NCBI GenBank assembly: GCA_014529385.2 | Contig: CM043966.1 | Location: forward strand, 84,869,087-84,933,086 | Direction of reading: 5' to 3' | Length of the DNA stretch: 64,000 bases | Source of the DNA: Adiantum capillus-veneris | Taxonomy: Eukaryota; Streptophyta; Polypodiopsida; Polypodiales; Pteridaceae | Shown: piece by piece, positions 37,147 through 47,796 of the stretch | Numbering within the stretch: position 1 is the first letter of the stretch | How the letters are laid out: each line of letters begins with the position of its first letter | Notes under the pieces: generated by a model | What the model was told of the DNA's origin: nothing | The model's input: only the letters and a program-made list of their open reading frames with translations | Database searches by the model: none | Made by a program: the position numbers and the translations under genes

Positions 37147-37356
37147 CGTTACCTGCTCCTTGCTTGAGGGCGTCGAAAAACTCAGATCTGAGATCTGAGT
37201 TTTTGGGCGCGCTCGGTTATTTTTTTAGCCCAGCCGGCGTCGCTATGAGCGTCGCAAATTTACAAAGAAATTTGCGACGCTCATAGCGACGCCGGGAAAT
37301 TTTTTTTTTGAGCCTCGCTGTGTGAGCGTCGCTAATATGAATAACCTCTTGTAGTG
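35249..37356. other. Element 3 noncoding 3' region
   Basis: No gene. It has the same tract order as element 2: CT run at about 35314-35353, AT-rich CGTAAATCTAA words, GT run near 35786, GTGTGTGCG minisatellite (36700-36910), GT and GA runs, the palindrome at 37176-37204, and the GCGTCGCTATGAGCGTCGC hairpin at about 37236-37293 before the right terminus. Confidence 0.8.
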
Positions 37357-38419
37357 TTTAAAAAAACGCCATAGTTAAGATTGGATTATAAACTCACAAA
37401 CTCATAGCGAAAGGTGTCGAAGCCTCCGCTGCCAAGATGAGATATCCCCCTAGTCATCTGTCGTACCTGCACGGCCTCACGCTGTTGTCTAAACCGCATG
37501 GCCGCTGTCCGCTCATCCTCCCTGATCTGCAACCACGTCTCGTGTGGGATGCCCGAAGGCTTCGGCGAGCCGGTCCTTAAAGCCTTCCGAGCTGCATCTC
37601 GTCGATGTTTGATGGTGTCCTATGCAACACCCTTGATCCACCGCGCCGAAACAACGGAAGAACCCGGAGCAGGCTGGTACTCTCTCAGGATGGTCTCCAC
37701 TATGTAAGTGACTTTTTCCTTGTCTTGTTGATCCCAAGACGTCAAAATGCTGGTCGAAAACTACAGCTCCACGAGCTGGTGAATCCGCTGTCGCATCTCA
37801 GTCCCGACTCTATCCATGTCAACAAAACCATCTCCCCGTACAGTATAGAGCTTGGAGGCACTAGGATCGTGTGCCGCTCAAGGTGTCCGAGGTGTGCCAA
37901 GAGGTGTGTCAAGAGGTGTGCCTGGGTAAGACGGGGGTCGTGAGCGAGGAGGGGTCGAAGCATCTGTGGACCCTCCTCCACAGCAACCACCACCTCCACC
38001 TGACGATCGCCGAGAACTGCGAGTGCGCCTGTGCCGCGGAGATGAGGACGTACCCGCCTCTGCCCCACCCCTAGGTGTCGAAGCGGCCGTGATGGGAGAA
38101 GAAGGCATCGTACCCATAGGCGTCCTGAACCCCGTAGGCATCCCCCCCCTAGGCTTCGGTCCCTCGGGTGTGAAGCCCGGAGGCGTAGTACCCGTGCCTC
38201 TCGCTACCCAGTACTGAGAAGCCTCTGCCATCTGAGCAGGCGTCATTCGTGTAACGAAGCCCATGAATGCATCTGCACTCATGGAAGCAGGATCTGGAAT
38301 CTCGTCTGCCATACTAAAGTCCTGCACAAAGAAAGTAAAATAAAGCGTCAGAACACAGTTGTTTAAATTAACTTTAAGCCTAATTTTAAATCAAAGTCTT
38401 CACACAAACACTTACAGGC

Positions 38420-40070
38420 CTAGGCCTCGACGAGTGAGGCATCATCGATAAGATCTTGCATCGTATCATCGTCTATCTCTAATTGCAAACATAACTCTTC
38501 CCCAACTCGTTCTGGAAGATTGTCTTCATCCATTGCATCTTCATCTACAAGTGTCAATTCTGGCTCTTCTGCGTCATCTCTCGTATATCTGTCAGCTTCC
38601 TCTGCCATACCTTCGTCCATCTCATCTAATGTCACAGTAGTATGGACGTCGTCTGACTGACTTTCTTCCAGGAGATCTTGCCCTTCAAATACTTGTTTAT
38701 TTCTTGGAGCAACCTAAACCACAAACCACCATTGTCGCTCTCGAGGATCCGGTACAAAGAACACTTGCTCGCAATGTTCGGGGAGAGCAAATGTGTCGCT
38801 TGCATCTGTCCAAGTCTTTGTAGAATCTATTTGCACAAGCTTGTTTCCATCTCTGCGTACCGTTGCATTGGGACCAGAAGTAATCACCTTGAACCACTTC
38901 ACATCCAACAAAAACATCTCAAACCGCCTGAAGCTTACTTTCAGGATATCTGACACCAGACCACAGTAATCCAGGTTGCTAGTGCTCTCATTCGTGTCTC
39001 TAGCACTGGCCTTGCTCTTTTGCATGAAATTAACCATTACCCCACTGTCAAACATGTTTCTTCTGCTGTCAATTTGTTGTGTTTTGAAATGCTTTCCATG
39101 CAACCACAGTGCCATGTATGTATGATACTTCCAGTCACATCCAATAGCCAGCTCTTCCTCTTCTAGAGATATGGGTTCTCCGATTTGTCGAGCTGCTCTG
39201 ACTGTCTTGTCCAACCATGCCATTGTAGGGAATTCAGGTAAAGGAGCCAGATAGCTTGGGAAGGGTAAGCCTCTAGTCGTTCGACTTCGCCTAAAATCCT
39301 GTCGCTCTAGATTGCGTCTCTCTTTCTCTTCTTCGTACCTTTCAAGCCATTTTTGCATCGGCGCTGAATTTAGTATACAGAACTTCATGATCTTTTCTCA
39401 CATGGCCAGGTTCATTTTCTTCGGCACCCCTTGCCCTTGCGGCTCCTCTCCCACCAGTCTTGCATCCTCCTCATCGCTCCACAGTCGAGGCATTTCTGGG
39501 TCAGAAACGGATAGAAATTCGGTTGTCAATACAAGAGACTCTTGCACCAACCATCCTTCTGCCATGCTCCCCTCTGGACGCGCTTTTTGGTGAACAAAAC
39601 CCTTAAGTGTTTTCATGAACCGCTTTAGAAAGAACATCCAACGGCTATGGACTGTACCTGCCACTGCAACCTCATCTACTACATGGACGAGCAAGTGCAT
39701 TTGGATAGTTAGGCAGCTCATGGGTAGATACTTCTCAATCATGCAAACTGCCTCAATGGAGTTACCCCTTGTGATTGCAATAGATTCCTCCCGTATCTCC
39801 TTGGAAGAGATACACCACACTAGCTCTGAAATCTTGTATATGCAGGTCCGCACTTCCTCCGTTAAACACCCCTTGATCGCAATTCGAAGAATGAATTGTA
39901 AGAACTTATGCCAGTCGTGCGATTTCAACCCTGACAGTTGATCGTCACAGGTGAATGCTGTCTTGAGACATCGCATATATCCTGTTGGCGTCCTGAACTC
40001 TGAAATCACCCTTTTCACTTGCCTCCATTCCGAGGTAGCCTGTCAGAGAAAGCTTTCCAATGCCGCACTT
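38420..40070 (-). pseudogene. tnp2 C-terminal part (DUF4218-DUF4216) of element 4
   Basis: Reading leftward from about 40070, EFRTPTGYMRCLKTAF and LSGLKSHDWHKFLQFIL open the DUF4218 block (39398-40018), which contains GTVHSRWMFFLKRFMKTLKG and ARPEGSMAEGWLVQESL. DUF4216 follows (38714-39388: LDYCGLVSDIL, MFLLDVKWFKVI, FVPDPRERQWWFVV), and then an acidic tail (38420-38635). To the right of about 40080 the sequence turns into CT and TA tracts, so the Transpos_assoc and catalytic core exons are absent. Without the core it cannot act as a transposase. Confidence 0.8.
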
Positions 40071-40225
40071 GATGAAAGCACAAGCCATGGAAGTTCTCAG
40101 CCCAATGAAAGTTTTATACCTGATTGTAAACCGGACGGGGCCTCCATGTCCAAGCCAGAAGATAATGTGGAGATGGATGAGCAACTTGAGAAAGATTCAA
40201 AAGCCTTGCATGGTTCTTGCTCAAA

Positions 40226-40372
40226 AAAGCGATCTCGATCTCTCTTTCTCTCTCGATCTCACTCTCGCTATCTCTCTTTCTCTCTGTCTTTCGATCTCTC
40301 TCTTGCTATCTCTCTTTCTCTCTCTGATTCCTTATTTTCCTATCTCTCTCTCTGTCTCGCTCTTCACTTCCC

Positions 40373-40443
<71 letters not shown>

Positions 40444-40470
40444 CTCTCTTTCTTATCTCTCTATTTACTA

Positions 40471-40523
<53 letters not shown>

Positions 40524-40548
40524 CTCTCTTTCTCTATCTCTCTATTTC

Positions 40549-40602
<54 letters not shown>

Positions 40603-40641
40603 ACCTCTCTCTCTCTCTCTCGCTCTCTACTTCCCTATCTC
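40226..40641. repeat. Compound (CT)n/(TA)n microsatellite
   Basis: Two blocks of CT repeats pass into pure TA runs (40404-40442 and 40495-40520), with further CT runs to 40641. It replaces the position where the tnp2 core of element 4 would be expected. The apparent ORFs across it are Ser-Leu or Tyr-Ile artefacts. Confidence 0.9.
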
Positions 40642-41078
40642 TCTACTGATCGAACGAGCGACTGAGCTAGGGAGATCTAGACGTCCATGACTGCGGAGGA
40701 CTACACAACATCGACAGGGGCTGCATCAGAGGATCTAGCTAGGTCACTTTGGCTCGACATGCATAACGCCCGGTCAGACTACTGACCATGGAGGAGATTG
40801 ATGAGATCCGCCAGCGACAACTGCTGGATCTCCTATGATCTACCTATCCCAACTAGCTGGTTTAACCGTTTAGTCCATACCCAACAGTTTAGGATTCCAT
40901 AATATTTTATTTTGTCATCTTCTTACTCTGACTTTGTATTAGATCCATCACATTGTAACTTTCTTGTCTCATGTCTCATAGGTCACTTTGGCCTTTCGAA
41001 GACGTTAATATAACATTTCATTTCATTTCTCTCTTTAATTATTTTTCTTTAATTTTAATTTCCTAACCATACATTAAT

Positions 41079-41082
<4 letters not shown>

Positions 41083-41123
<41 letters not shown>

Positions 41124-41134
41124 TACACACACAC

Positions 41135-41186
<52 letters not shown>

Positions 41187-41197
41187 TACACACACAC

Positions 41198-41260
<63 letters not shown>

Positions 41261-41272
41261 TACACACACACA

Positions 41273-41351
<79 letters not shown>

Positions 41352-41372
41352 TACACACACACACACACACAC
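41083..41372. repeat. (CT)n interrupted by ACACACAC units
   Basis: Long CT runs alternate with the phrase TTCCTACACACACACAC about four times. The block is a higher-order repeat made from two microsatellites, close to the right end of element 4. Confidence 0.9.
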
Positions 41373-41720
41373 ACGATGTAGAGAGACAGAGAGAGAGAGG
41401 GGTTGGGGGGGGGCATAATACCTGCGCAGCAGGTCGAGGCCAAGATTTGAGCAGAGTGCAAGCAAAAATGGGCCCTGCTGCTCGCGGGTTTCGCTTTTTT
41501 CTCCCAATTTTTTTGCGTCGCTATACGCGTCGATATACACGTCGCTATAGGCGTCGATATACGCATGGGAAGTAAAGCCTTTCCACGCGTATATCGACGT
41601 ACATTGAGACGCGTATATCGATGCCCGCTAATTTCGTCGATATACGTGCATCGATATCTCCATGTTGTGTTGTAGTGTGGCTGATCAGTAGGAATTGGAG
41701 TACACCGTGGAGGTGGAGAA

Positions 41721-41777
41721 CTCCACAAGAGCCAGTCTTGGGGGTATTCTCAACCATCAAGACTGGCTCTTGTGGAG
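41721..41777. repeat. 19-bp perfect inverted repeat
   Basis: CTCCACAAGAGCCAGTCTT (41721-41739) is followed after 19 nt by its exact reverse complement (41759-41777). A third, direct copy of the arm begins at 41780. It lies 44 bp right of element 4 inside the gypsy frame and distorts that frame. Confidence 0.9.
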
Positions 41778-42177
41778 ATCTCCACAAGAGCCATTCTTGG
41801 GGATATTCTCACCTATCAACACTTTGAGAAGAAGCTGAAGATCAAATTGGCAAGTGAAGACGTGCCACCTAAATTGGAACTCCCGAGGTTGGAGGGAGAT
41901 CACTTTCTCTTCTTTGATAGAGCCTACAAGCGTACCTTTGACAAGGCTGCAAAGCAACAGGCTTTGTCATCTTTGATGATCATGGAGAGAGATTATTGTC
42001 CAAAGGGCAAGTCCTAGAAGGTATTCACTCCACCAGCCAAGTTGGATATGTATCTCTCACTCTCAGGGCTTGAGTGGTGTGCACAAAATGAAGTTCAACG
42101 CCTCAATGTTTTCGACAATGCCATGTTGCTTGTGAAGCAGGTAAATGGGATCTAGGCCTGTAAGAATCAGGGATTGG

Positions 42178-42457
42178 TAAGTCACCTACTTCATGTGAAG
42201 TGCCTTTTAAGTCAATTTAGAGAAGTGAGATTACATCACATTCTTAGAGCAAAAAACCACAAAGCTGATGCTCTAGCTAGTGCCCCCTTTGCAAGCTGTC
42301 CTAGTAGGAGCAATTGCTAAGTCACCTACTTCATGTGAAGTGCCTTTTAAGTCAATTTAGAGAAGTGAGATTACATCATGTTCCTAGAGCAGAAAACCAC
42401 AAAGATGATGCTCTAGCTAGTGCCCCCTTTGCAAGCTGTCCCAGTAGGAGGTTTGAG
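42178..42457. repeat. 140-bp tandem duplication in gypsy RNase H
   Basis: The units 42178-42317 and 42318-42457 both begin TAAGTCACCTACTTCATGTG and contain the RNase H end coding for KNHKADALA (AAGATGATGC in the second). They differ by a few substitutions. Confidence 0.9.
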
Positions 42458-42505
42458 CAATTGTGCTTAAATCTCCTTTGGGTGACAGCATAGAATGGTG
42501 TCTAA

Positions 42506-42533
42506 ATACTTGGTGTCCATGGACACCAAGTAT
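42506..42533. repeat. 28-bp perfect palindrome with outer arms
   Basis: ATACTTGGTGTCCA is followed directly by its reverse complement. Outer arms CATAGAAT and ATTCTATG extend the dyad on both sides (about 42489-42541). No ORF covers it. It could be a short foldback insertion. Confidence 0.85.
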
Positions 42534-42667
42534 GATTCTATGGATGGCACCATATATGGGCTTTTAAGTCAATAATTTTTAAAAGAATATAGGTAAGATA
42601 ACTGACTTCAGGACTCCGCTACTCGGATTGAAAGACATGGAGCGGTTAGCACGCGAGGACCTCGCCT

Positions 42668-42731
<64 letters not shown>

Positions 42732-43574
42732 ATGGCCTCCAATGCCCATCTCCATCTCTCTCTCTCTCTCCTACTCTCCTGTTGAGAATATGGATGATGG
42801 AGACTCTTTTCCTCTCGCTTTGGTTCCAGCTCATACCTCCTCACAAGCAGCAATGGAGCTTCTTGAACTCAACAATGCAGCACAAATGGATTTCAGTTCA
42901 CTATTACAATCAGGAAGTTTTGTACGACTTCATTCATTTCAAACTACTGCAAACTGTTCCAGGATGGTGGACAAAGGATTTTATGATGAGGCACATGGAA
43001 TATATATAGTTCATACGCAGGTGCACTCCAAGAGAAAGGCTTGTCTAAATGAGATGAAATTATTGCAGTGAGGAAGTATGAAGCACAGGCTAAACGTGAG
43101 TACAGAAAGCGATGCCGTGCAAGAAAGCAAGTACAGCCAAGCGTCAACATTGGAGCGGAAGATTATCATAGGGAAGATTGTCATAGGGAGGACGTCGATG
43201 TACACTCAAAGGAAGACAAGAAGCAACGTACTATTCAGAATATTGTTCAACACATTGTGAGACAGTTGCATAGTTACGGGAAAGAAGATAAGAATGCAAT
43301 TCTTCAAGGTGTTTTCAATGATGATAGAATCTTGCCATTCAGTGAAGATTTGTATCTTCCTGCAAATGGCCTTATTTCTGCACTCAAGGTCTCCTTACAG
43401 GAATTAAAGATTCCAAAATCAGCTCTGACGAGATGTTTTTAAAATGAAGCACATTCATCATGCTGGTGAATGGATTACTACGTGATAATGGGAGCCAAGG
43501 TAGAGGTGTTACTCTACATAAAGTGGCAAAGTTATTAAATGTTCATCCAAGGAATTTATATTCAGCTTTGGGTA

Positions 43575-43652
43575 GACTTGACAGCGATCCTATGTCAAGT
43601 ACGCTGAGGTTTGACTTGACAACAATCCTATGTCAAGTACGCTGAGGTTCGA
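43575..43652. repeat. About 38-bp tandem duplication in the transposase gene
   Basis: GACTTGACAGCGATCCTATG and GACTTGACAACAATCCTATG open two adjacent units that both continue TCAAGTACGCTGAGGTT. The duplication shifts or extends the reading frame of the DDE-type gene at the end of its helix-turn-helix-like exon. Confidence 0.8.
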
Positions 43653-43914
43653 CTTATGCAAAAGGAAGTCTGGAAATGCTGGGTCCTTATCGGAGGAATT
43701 GAAGCAGACAATTACTACATTTTGGATAGAGCACAGTAGGGTGTCTCCAAACAAGAAAGATATTTGTCGAAAACGATTGGGTAGAAAATATTATCAAGAG
43801 CATCCCATACACTTACTTGATGAATCTCAGGTAAACATGTCTCATTCTTACAATGAATAACTCTCAAGTGAAACATCTCACTCTTATGAATAGCTACCCA
43901 TTGGGTGTTATGGA

Positions 43915-44652
43915 CCCGGGGGATTCACCATGGAAAATTTACCGCACCATGTAAGTGTAAGGGAGGGGGTTTTTTTTACAAGTTACATAAACGTATAAGT
44001 TAGGGGCGGGCCCCTAATAACTTATCTTCCAAGCTTAAAAATAAGGGAGGGGGTATCATATTTGGGGGGGGGGGGGGGGAGTTTTTGTGTTTCAAAATCA
44101 TGGCTTCCCAAAAGAGTCTTCCCTCAAACTTGTGAGTCAATAGCTACAAAGATACATGCAAGAGCTAGCAGTGCATTGTATCAATTGCTTATTTGGTGAT
44201 TATAGTTCATTTGTTGAGGGATGAAAGCTATAAAGAGCTTGTATAGATGCAAAGTTACACGGAGAACCTAATACAGCTTTATAACCATGTTTTTGAGTAA
44301 TTTAGATGGGTCCAAATTGGATGAGTAGCTCTAGTGCAGGCTGAACGGGCACATAGTTTGAAAGTCAAACTAAGATACATTGAGGGTACATCTAGTTATC
44401 AACAGAAATGGTTCCTTTGTACGTTGCCAATGACTTGCTACACGCTTTTTGACTAGTTTTACTCAGTTAGATCATGTGAGACCTAAATTTTATATGCAAG
44501 ATAGGGATATAATAGTTTTTCTACATTGATTATCGTATAAGCGTAGAAAGGGGGGTTATATTCCCTAATATGAGTCGTATATAGGGGTTTTATCAAAGTT
44601 TTCCGCTCTCGCAGGTGGCGTCCCATTTTGTATATAGAGTGAATCCCCCGGG
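43915..44652. mobile_element. 738-bp MITE with 14-bp TIRs and 8-bp duplication
   Basis: The terminal inverted repeats CCCGGGGGATTCAC (43915-43928) and GTGAATCCCCCGGG (44639-44652) are perfect. The flanks are the direct repeat GTTATGGA (43907-43914 and 44653-44660). The duplicated intron copy has the single uninterrupted GTTATGGA at 47946-47953, which proves the insertion. There is no coding capacity; a 16-bp G run lies at 44064-44079. An 8-bp duplication fits hAT, P, Merlin or Zisupton-like elements; the CCCGGGG terminus does not let me choose. Confidence 0.93.
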
Positions 44653-44659
44653 GTTATGG

Positions 44660-45600
44660 AGTTGTGTATATGCTACTAATATGTGATATGTAGCCAAGTA
44701 ATGTGTCAAGATAGTCCATTGTCTCTACCTAAGCTATTATGTGTGCTATATTGCACAAGTGTAGCCCAATGTCCCTGTTTATGCTATAAGTGTGCCATGT
44801 AAAAGGACTGTATTGTAGTAAGATAGCAACATGTGTGCTATACAATAAAAGTGTGTGTAAGAATAGCACAATGTTCTTGTCTACAATATGATGTGTGGTA
44901 TGTGAAAGAGCTATATTACATATTGAGAGCACTATGTGTGCCATATAGCGTTAGTGTGTGTAATAAGAGGCCAATGTCCCTATCTATGCTATTATGTCAT
45001 AGTATTTCTTGCAGTATGAGTGCTATATAGCATAACTATGTGTAATAATAGCCCGATGGTCCTGTCTATGCTATTATGTGTGCCATGTAGTAGGACTCTA
45101 TCAGAGTATGAGCACATCATGTATACTATATAGCAGACATGTGTGTATAATAGCACAATATACCTATCTATGGTATTATGTGTGTTATCAGATTATATAA
45201 TATTATGAGAGCACGTACTATGTGTGCTACATAGTAGATGTTAGTGTAATAGTAGCACGGTATCCATGTCTATGCTATTATGTGTGCTATGCAGAGTGTG
45301 ATATGTGTAATAATAGCACAATATCCCTGTCTATGCTCTTTTGTGTGTTATGTAGAAGAACTGTGTTATACTATGAGAGCACTATGTGTGCTATATAGCA
45401 TACGTGTGTGATGTGTGTGTAATAACAGCTAAAAATCCCTATCTATGCTATTATGTGTTATATAGCAAAATTGAGCATGTAATGAAAGCTGAGTTATCTA
45501 TCTATGCTATTATCTGTGCTATGTAGCATAGCTATATGTATTTAACCAATGCATCTGTAGCTATGCTATTATGTGTGATATATAGAAAAATGTAATTCTA
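44660..45600. repeat. Intronic minisatellite (TGTGTGCTATATAGCA units)
   Basis: Roughly nine diverged units of about 90-110 bp share the phrases TATGCTATTATGTGTG, CTATATAGCATA, GTAATAATAGCACAATG and TATGAGAGCACTATGTG. The array fills most of the intron of the DDE-type gene. A shorter array is present at 47960-48400 in the duplicated copy. Confidence 0.85.
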
Positions 45601-47095
45601 ATGCATTTTTTTTCAAGCAGACAGAGTATTTCTTGAAGTTTAAAGATAGCCACCCACATGTGACAATTGGGCAAAAGTCCTTTGAGAAGCTGAAGCCTTG
45701 GTTCGTGCGAAAGTTGAAAGATCGAAATACTTTTTGTTGTGTTTATCATATCAAACTGATGTATCTCAAAGATGCGTTTAATGTTATGCGCTCATCTGCT
45801 TTTGGTTTTCATGAGAGGTCATGTACATGTGAATGCAATGTTTGCAAATCAGATGGGGTGAATGCAGAATGTCTTGCTATTGAGCACTCGTTTTTAGGGA
45901 TCACGAAGTTGTGGGAATCATGCGTATGTACGAAGGATGAGGGGGATATGTTCCATAAACACACCTGCTTGATGGGCCAATGCAAAAACTGTGGTGTGGA
46001 AAAGCTCAGCCTTTGTCCACGAGAACGTACAGAGATGACAAAGACAGTTCCACTGCAAGTCTTCGAGGACATTAAAGTTCAAACTAAGCATGGTCTAAGT
46101 AAGAGAAAGATCTTGTCACTCAAACAGGTGGCTTTAAGTGAGCTGACAGGGAGGATAAAAGACAACATCAGAATCTTCATCGAGCACAATTTCACTTACA
46201 GATGGCAGGCACATCAATACAGAGAATCTTTGAAGGTGTTTCCTTCAGATACCATCATATCTGTACTAGACTTTTCTGAAAATTACTCGTTCAAAGAGCA
46301 AAATGAAGTACAATCCATGCATTGGTATACATATCAATGCACCATCCTTGTTCACATAACGTACATGCGTGACACACAAAGATGACAGTATTATCAAACA
46401 TATGCATTTCTATATCTTCGATGATAGGCAACATGATACGCTATTTGTCCAACATTGTTTTCTTCTTTGTGATCAGTGGATTAAAGACCAGTGGCTGAAT
46501 TTCAAGAATCACTGGGTGTGGTCAGATGATGCAGCCTCGCAATTCAAGGCTGCAAGGCCATTTTACTTTCTTGCTAGACATTACCAACTAACAGGTATAG
46601 AGATGACATGGAATTTTTTTGGCTCTGGCCATGGCAAGGGGGAGCATGATGGCGCTGGCACTGTGATAAAGAGAGCCTTTACACATGAACAACTCAAGAG
46701 TAATGTTGTTCTTAGGCAAGCTGCAGACGTGGTTGCATTTTTTACGAGAACAATGTCCAATGCTGCATGTAGCTCTTATGCACAATCCACTAAAGCAGGT
46801 CCTACTATAAACAAGAAATTTTGGCTAGTAAAAGAGACAGAAGTGGACAGGTCTAATCTATAGGGTTGTGAGAGAGTACCAGGATCTCAATCACTCCATT
46901 GCATTTCAGGCTTTTGTCGTCATGATCCTACTCAATTAAGGATCGGGCGACTTTCTTGTTTTTGTGATGCTTGCATGAAGGGCCATTGGAGGACTTGTTC
47001 CAGCAAATCATATGCAGGCAAGTGGACACATACGGCATTAAAACCACTCTCTGAGGTACGAGAAGAGACTGAGGTACCAGAAGATAAAGTTGCAA

Positions 47096-47341
47096 TGTTT
47101 GAGGGATCCTAGGATATACTGGGTGAGTATCTCATTGAAGGTGATAACTTTGTAGTCAATGCAGACGCTGGCAATGCAGAAGGTGTAGAGTTCTTTCTTT
47201 TGAGATGTACAAAGGAAAATGTTTGAGGGATCCCAGGATATGCTGAGTGAGTATCTCATTGAAGGTGATAACTTTGCAGCCAATGCAGACGCTGGCAATG
47301 CAGAAGGTGTAGAGTTCTTTCTTTTGAGATGTACAAAGAGA
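47096..47341. repeat. 123-bp tandem exon duplication
   Basis: Both copies (47096-47218 and 47219-47341) encode MFEGS, YLIEGDNF and NADAGNAEGVEFFLLRCTK. The first has TAG where the second has CAG. The duplicated stretch belongs to the C-terminal part of the DDE-type transposase. Confidence 0.9.
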
Positions 47342-47796
47342 AAATGGATGACAGATTGCATCTTAAGAGATAAGTGGAAAAACAAATGTGATAAAAACAC
47401 TTATGTTGTCACAGGGTGTTATTATCAACAGCAAGAGGGGGACCCAAATCACTACACTCTACTTGATGATAGGGGAGTTACTAACCTGTACTCTCACCTT
47501 GTTCGGGCAATCAAGTTTGACATGCCTTTGGTAGATGCTACCTCAAAGACATATTATTTATCTCCGGAACTACATGAAACCATTTACAATGCCATGCCCT
47601 ATGAAGCAGCATGATACCTATTTAACAGGCTTATATTATGTTCTATATAGCCTTCACCATTCAGTACCTCCTTACACATGTCCATTGTGCTATGTATCAC
47701 ATAGCACACAACCACACAGAGCACATAGCATAGAATCACACACATTTCAGATAATGAGGTTACTATTGTGTGTTGCACCTTGAAAAACATTAGCCA

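Larger units (their letters stand above)
28857..37356 (-). mobile_element. CACTA element 3 (8500 bp), nested in element 4
   Basis: It has perfect CACTACAAGAGG termini and the duplication TTT (28854-28856 and 37357-37359). It has the same gene order as element 2 and includes the exon that element 2 lacks, but it carries frame lesions: an extra TA near 33041 (DUF4218), a missing base near 34450 (tnp2 core), an extra base near 35126 (Transpos_assoc) and a missing base near 31068 (TnpA-like). The left subterminal region is duplicated. It lies inside element 4, so it inserted later than element 4 did. Confidence 0.97.
28674..38312 (-). pseudogene. TnpA-like protein of element 4, split by element 3
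   Basis: The main exon (37398 to about 38312) starts near MADEIPDPASMSADAF and has GGMPTGFRTP-type TP repeats, a SSGGGGGCCGGGSTDASTPPR patch and a C-terminal half ending HLGSGGFDTFRYEF before a GTGAGT donor. The last exon 28674-28805 follows a CGCAG acceptor and ends ...WEALESR, TGA. Element 3 sits in the intron between them. Frame breaks near 37620-37900 (a TAG after WIKGVA and a shift) show decay. Architecture and intron position match the TnpA-like proteins of elements 1-3 and 6, although sequence identity is low. Confidence 0.65.
27808..41677 (-). mobile_element. CACTA element 4 (5.37 kb plus nested element 3)
   Basis: The left end CACTACAACAAAAACAGG (27808) and the right end ...TGTTGTGTTGTAGTG (41677) are near-perfect inverted repeats, flanked by the duplication TGG (27805-27807 and 41678-41680). 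It is a different family from elements 1-3: its subterminal motif is ATCGACGCATATA/TATATCGACG. Without the nested 8500-bp element 3 and its 3-bp duplication it is 5367 bp. Minus-strand genes are a TnpA-like protein and the C-terminal part of a tnp2 gene. The tnp2 N-terminal and core exons are missing, so it is non-autonomous. Confidence 0.93.
41681..42470 (+). pseudogene. pol: Ty3/gypsy RNase H, distal part (part 4)
   Basis: After element 4 the gypsy frame continues (KW/LISRNW...). A RVT_3-type RNase H domain follows: LEGDHFLFFDRAYKRTFDKA at about 41890-41945, GLEWCAQNEVQRLNVF at about 42068-42115, LLVKQVNGI, and VRLHHILRAKNHKADALA at the domain end (about 42235). The first acidic residue is kept in FFD, but stops (for example 42015-42017 and about 42153) and a tandem duplication break the frame. 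No integrase can be recognised before 42790. Confidence 0.7.
42790..47614 (+). pseudogene. DDE-type transposase gene, family uncertain
   Basis: Plus-strand exons: 42790-43071 (MDDGDSFPLALVPAH), 43071-43440 (basic KREYRKRCRARKQ, then HSYGKEDKNAILQGVF), 43460-43830 (helix-turn-helix-like VTLHKVAKLLNVHPRNLY), a GT-AG intron 43831-45620, 45621-46380 (HPHVTIGQKSFEKLKPWFV, a CxCxxC/HxC cluster, ISVLDFSENYSFKEQNEVQ), and 46369-47614 (VWSDDAASQFKAARPF, MTWNFFGSGHGKGEHDGAGT). DFSENY, SDDAASQFK and HGKGEHD look like spaced acidic motifs of an RNase H-fold transposase. I recall similar proteins from cnidarians and early land plants but cannot name the superfamily. A frameshift near 46380, a TAG at 46861, a stop at about 47113 and an exon duplication show it is dead. 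Confidence 0.6.
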
